Part shown: positions 61,525-64,000 of the stretch, one piece after another
How the letters are laid out: each line of letters opens with the position of its first letter
Numbering within the stretch: position 1 is the first letter of the stretch
Assembly: GCA_004124475.1 (NCBI GenBank)
Contig: SCKK01000004.1
Coordinates: 37,110-101,109 of the forward strand
Length of the DNA: 64,000 bases
From: Fidelibacterota bacterium
GTDB taxonomy: Bacteria > Fidelibacterota > Marinisomatia > Marinisomatales > SCKK01
Direction: 5' to 3'
The notes under the pieces: generated by a model
What the model was told of the DNA's origin: nothing
Seen by the model: only the letters and a program-made list of their open reading frames with translations
Database searches by the model: none
Program-made: the position numbers and the translations under genes

Positions 61525-64000
61525 ATGATCTCAGCTATATTATTTGTGATTATCATGAGCAGTATCGTTTGCTCTCAGGAGCCATACGGTGACCCGATTT
61601 GGAAAAAACGAGGTATCATGGATGGTAACCTGGTCCGGACCCTTTTTTATAATCACGGTGAAGTTGCCGAAAACCCCTTTGATCCTTCCGGTGAATGGCC
61701 CAAGGGCAGTGGTCATTCCTATCTAGATGGCGTCGCCCCGTGGGTGGCTGCAGAAGTGGTCGATATTCATGGAAACACAATCCACCCTCTGGAAACCAAC
61801 TATCGGGAAGAGGTTGATTTTGACCCAGAAACTGGAACGGTGTGGGGTTGGCAGCCTCTTCCAGGCTATGTGAATCTCGATCAGGACTCCCCTGCAATGA
61901 GCAATGATCCCGCTTCCTGGCCCAGGCGCTGGCCGGACCAGCCCGACTGGTATGACCAAGAAACCGGGGATGCCTTCTGGAACGGGTATTTCGGGATGGG
62001 TGTCAAAAATGCCGATTTGGAAACGTACTTCGTGATGGACGATGCGGTCGATAAGGAGTTTGACTTCTATCCGGATTCCACTGACTCAACTCGAGGTGGC
62101 CTGGGACTGCGGGTGGGCGTAAGGGGATTTCAGTGGTCGCATGTGCTGGCTGAAGACGTGATCTTCTGGCATTACGATATTAAAAATGTGGGTACCACCG
62201 ACTACGAGAAAGCGTTATTTGGGATGTACATCGATTTTGGCATTGGTGGCGACGGGGATTCGTTCGACGATTGGGGTGAATTCGACCCCATATTAGATAT
62301 CACATTTGCCTGGGATGGTGATGGGCTGGGTAATACCGGCTGGGAGCCCGTGGGAATGGCCGGTTATGCCTTTCTAGAAAGCCCGGGGATAGGCGATATC
62401 TATATTTATGATGAATTTGGTAATCTCATTGAAAAGAAATTTGGAGATGGCATAGATAATGATGAAGATGGTCTTATCGATGAAAGTAGAAGCAGCCCGC
62501 GAGGCGATTACGTTTTCGGGTCAGTAGGTATTTATAACAATGGTAAACCTAAATGGCACTGGGAAGGTGATGAGGATGGGGATTGGGATAGTTTTAGCGA
62601 CTTGAATGGAAATGGTATTTGGGATGAAGGTGAATCATTAAATGATGACCTCGGCGCCGATGGCGTCGGACCCACCGATGAACAATATACCGGACCCGAT
62701 TTCGGAGAAGGCGATGGTTGGCCCACTGATGGCGAACCGGACTATAATCAGACCGATAAGGATGAGTCCGACCAGATTGGCTTAACCAGTGTTAACATAT
62801 TCAGTCTCCATGAATATGACCTCAAGCAGGATGAGCGAATTTGGGATATTATGGCTTTCGGTGAGTTTGATCCGCAGGAGGGGCAGGTGAATTTGGGAGC
62901 CTTGTATTCTTCAGGTCCATTTCTTCTGAAGGCCGGCCAGACAGAACGATTTTCAATGGCGCTGCTTTTCGGTGAGGATAAGGATGATCTCTTGAGAAAT
63001 AAGAAAATCGTCCAGGGAATTTATAACGCCGGATATAACTTTTCCAGGCCGCCTGACAAACCAAAAGTGACTGCAGTTCCCGGCGACCAACGGGTTACGC
63101 TCTACTGGAATAGAGATGCTGAGAAAAGTTTCGATCGATTTCTTGGTACCTATGATTTCGAAGGGTATAAGATCTACCGCAGCACCGATCCGGCATTACT
63201 TGAACCTAAAATAATAACCGATGCTTATGGTATTAAAACCTATCGTAAAGCCATTTTCCAATGCGATTTGATTAATTTTGATCAGGATACACTCTGGTGG
63301 GTAAAAGGTACCCATCCCGCTGATGTTAACGGTGTTCTGTTCGATATGGGTGACGATACCGGTCTGGTGCATACCTGGACAGATTCCACGGTTCAGAACG
63401 GTCAAACATATTATTACGCTGTGGTTTCTTACGACCGGGGGCTTCCTCCTATTACTATCGGTGAAGAAGGATTATCTCCAACCGAAAGTTCTGCAATCAT
63501 CAATATTGATGAACAGGGCTTCGTAATTGGCACCGATATAAATGCGGTAGTGGTGACACCCAATGCCCCAGCGGCCGGTTACCAACCACCGCAATTGACA
63601 GAAATCGATCATATTGAAGGGCCGGGAACTGGTTCAATCTTGATTGAAATTATTGATCCGGCCTACGTGAAAGAAAGTCGTACCTACCAGTTAAGATTTT
63701 ATCATGAGGGTCCTTTTCAAACAACATCTTATTCTGTTTTTGATATGAATGAGAATCCACCTGTAACGTTGATCGCTAACAGTCCTTATGTATTTCTTGA
63801 CTCCATTTTAATCGATCCTATAAGAAATCGCTACAAGCATATCCCTCAAGAAGGTGATCTTTTTGATGGGATGAGGATATTGGTAGAGAATGATTTAATT
63901 GCCTTAGATACGGTTAAATCAGGATGGACTGAAGCAAGCCAAAATAACTTTATGTACAGAATTACTTTAACAACACAAAGTATACTATACCCGGTAGAAT
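61525..64000 (+). CDS. Large secreted DxDxDG-rich protein (locus 3), cut by the right edge
   Basis: The frame is open from ATG 61525 to the end of the window (825 codons). A signal peptide (MISAILFVIIMSSIVCSQ) is followed by the same landmarks as in the proteins at 39115 and 48023: MDGNLVRTLFYNHG, EWPKGSGHSYLDG, DDAVDKEFDFYPD, DGIDNDEDGLIDESRS, WEGDEDGDWDSFSDLNGNG, VTLYWNRDAEKSFD and YYYAVVSYDRG. The FlgD-like/sorting end would lie beyond the window, and a PorV-like gene can be expected after it. Length so far fits the 1044- and 1136-residue paralogues. Confidence 0.82.
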   Translation, partial: MISAILFVIIMSSIVCSQEPYGDPIWKKRGIMDGNLVRTLFYNHGEVAENPFDPSGEWPKGSGHSYLDGVAPWVAAEVVDIHGNTIHPLETNYREEVDFDPETGTVWGWQPLPGYVNLDQDSPAMSNDPASWPRRWPDQPDWYDQETGDAFWNGYFGMGVKNADLETYFVMDDAVDKEFDFYPDSTDSTRGGLGLRVGVRGFQWSHVLAEDVIFWHYDIKNVGTTDYEKALFGMYIDFGIGGDGDSFDDWGEFDPILDITFAWDGDGLGNTGWEPVGMAGYAFLESPGIGDIYIYDEFGNLIEKKFGDGIDNDEDGLIDESRSSPRGDYVFGSVGIYNNGKPKWHWEGDEDGDWDSFSDLNGNGIWDEGESLNDDLGADGVGPTDEQYTGPDFGEGDGWPTDGEPDYNQTDKDESDQIGLTSVNIFSLHEYDLKQDERIWDIMAFGEFDPQEGQVNLGALYSSGPFLLKAGQTERFSMALLFGEDKDDLLRNKKIVQGIYNAGYNFSRPPDKPKVTAVPGDQRVTLYWNRDAEKSFDRFLGTYDFEGYKIYRSTDPALLEPKIITDAYGIKTYRKAIFQCDLINFDQDTLWWVKGTHPADVNGVLFDMGDDTGLVHTWTDSTVQNGQTYYYAVVSYDRGLPPITIGEEGLSPTESSAIINIDEQGFVIGTDINAVVVTPNAPAAGYQPPQLTEIDHIEGPGTGSILIEIIDPAYVKESRTYQLRFYHEGPFQTTSYSVFDMNENPPVTLIANSPYVFLDSILIDPIRNRYKHIPQEGDLFDGMRILVENDLIALDTVKSGWTEASQNNFMYRITLTTQSILYPVE

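Noticed and set aside
61616..61959. Minus-strand frames opposite the third secreted protein
   Set aside because: They are shadows of the plus-strand gene starting at 61525, whose frame is open to the window end and matches two paralogues.

Overview
The window (about 64 kb) looks like a chromosomal segment of an uncultured Gram-negative bacterium of the FCB superphylum, for example Marinimicrobia or a Calditrichota/KSB1-like lineage. The evidence is three TonB-dependent receptors with N-terminal carboxypeptidase-regulatory domains, PorV-type outer-membrane proteins, a C-terminal type IX sorting domain, and LacI-regulated outer-membrane uptake loci. The phylum is inferred from gene content only. 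No rRNA, tRNA or CRISPR array was seen.

Region 1 (1-11622) is an integron gene-cassette array. I can draw 13 attC-like sites on the + strand: RYYYAAC-type R'' box, imperfect palindrome with unpaired bases in the 5' arm, GTTRRRY-type R' box. Genes read in one direction and several stop codons lie inside attC. Cargo includes an SDR epimerase (cut by the left edge), a methyltransferase, a broken lipoprotein, a DUF4160-DUF2442 pair, a membrane-anchored protein, a serine hydrolase, a DUF2971-like protein, a heavy-metal-domain lipoprotein with an outer-membrane barrel protein, and a 4-oxalocrotonate tautomerase. A 154-bp cassette without a gene occurs three times at attC junctions. No integrase gene is in the window.

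Region 2 (11690-18091) is a TetR-controlled RND tripartite efflux operon: regulator, TolC-like channel, adaptor, RND pump. Region 3 (18213-23263) lies on the minus strand. It holds a three-gene overlapping operon headed by a TIGR04255-family protein, an orphan HigA antitoxin with a truncated HigB, an exported lipoprotein and an inositol-monophosphatase-like protein. Three more attC-like sites in the opposite orientation separate these, so this is probably a second, inverted cassette cluster.

Region 4 (23800-31137) is a sugar or polyol catabolic cluster: DoxX protein, two Gfo/Idh/MocA oxidoreductases, a nucleoside-symporter-like MFS transporter, a DUF1080 (3-keto-glycoside hydrolase-like) protein, ApbE and a TIM-barrel sugar isomerase/epimerase. 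It is followed by an IS256-type transposase remnant.

Region 5 (31.7-64 kb) is devoted to outer-membrane uptake. Two complete units and one cut by the right edge have the order TonB receptor, large secreted DxDxDG-rich protein, PorV-like protein (the third member of the last unit would lie beyond the window). A LacI regulator is directly fused to the second unit, and a decayed copy of that lacI-receptor start lies at 31.7-32.4 kb. Similar GCAAYCGATT operators sit just downstream of promoter-like elements at four places. A type IX-secreted FG-GAP/VCBS-like protein carries a nearly perfect 1.25-kb internal duplication.
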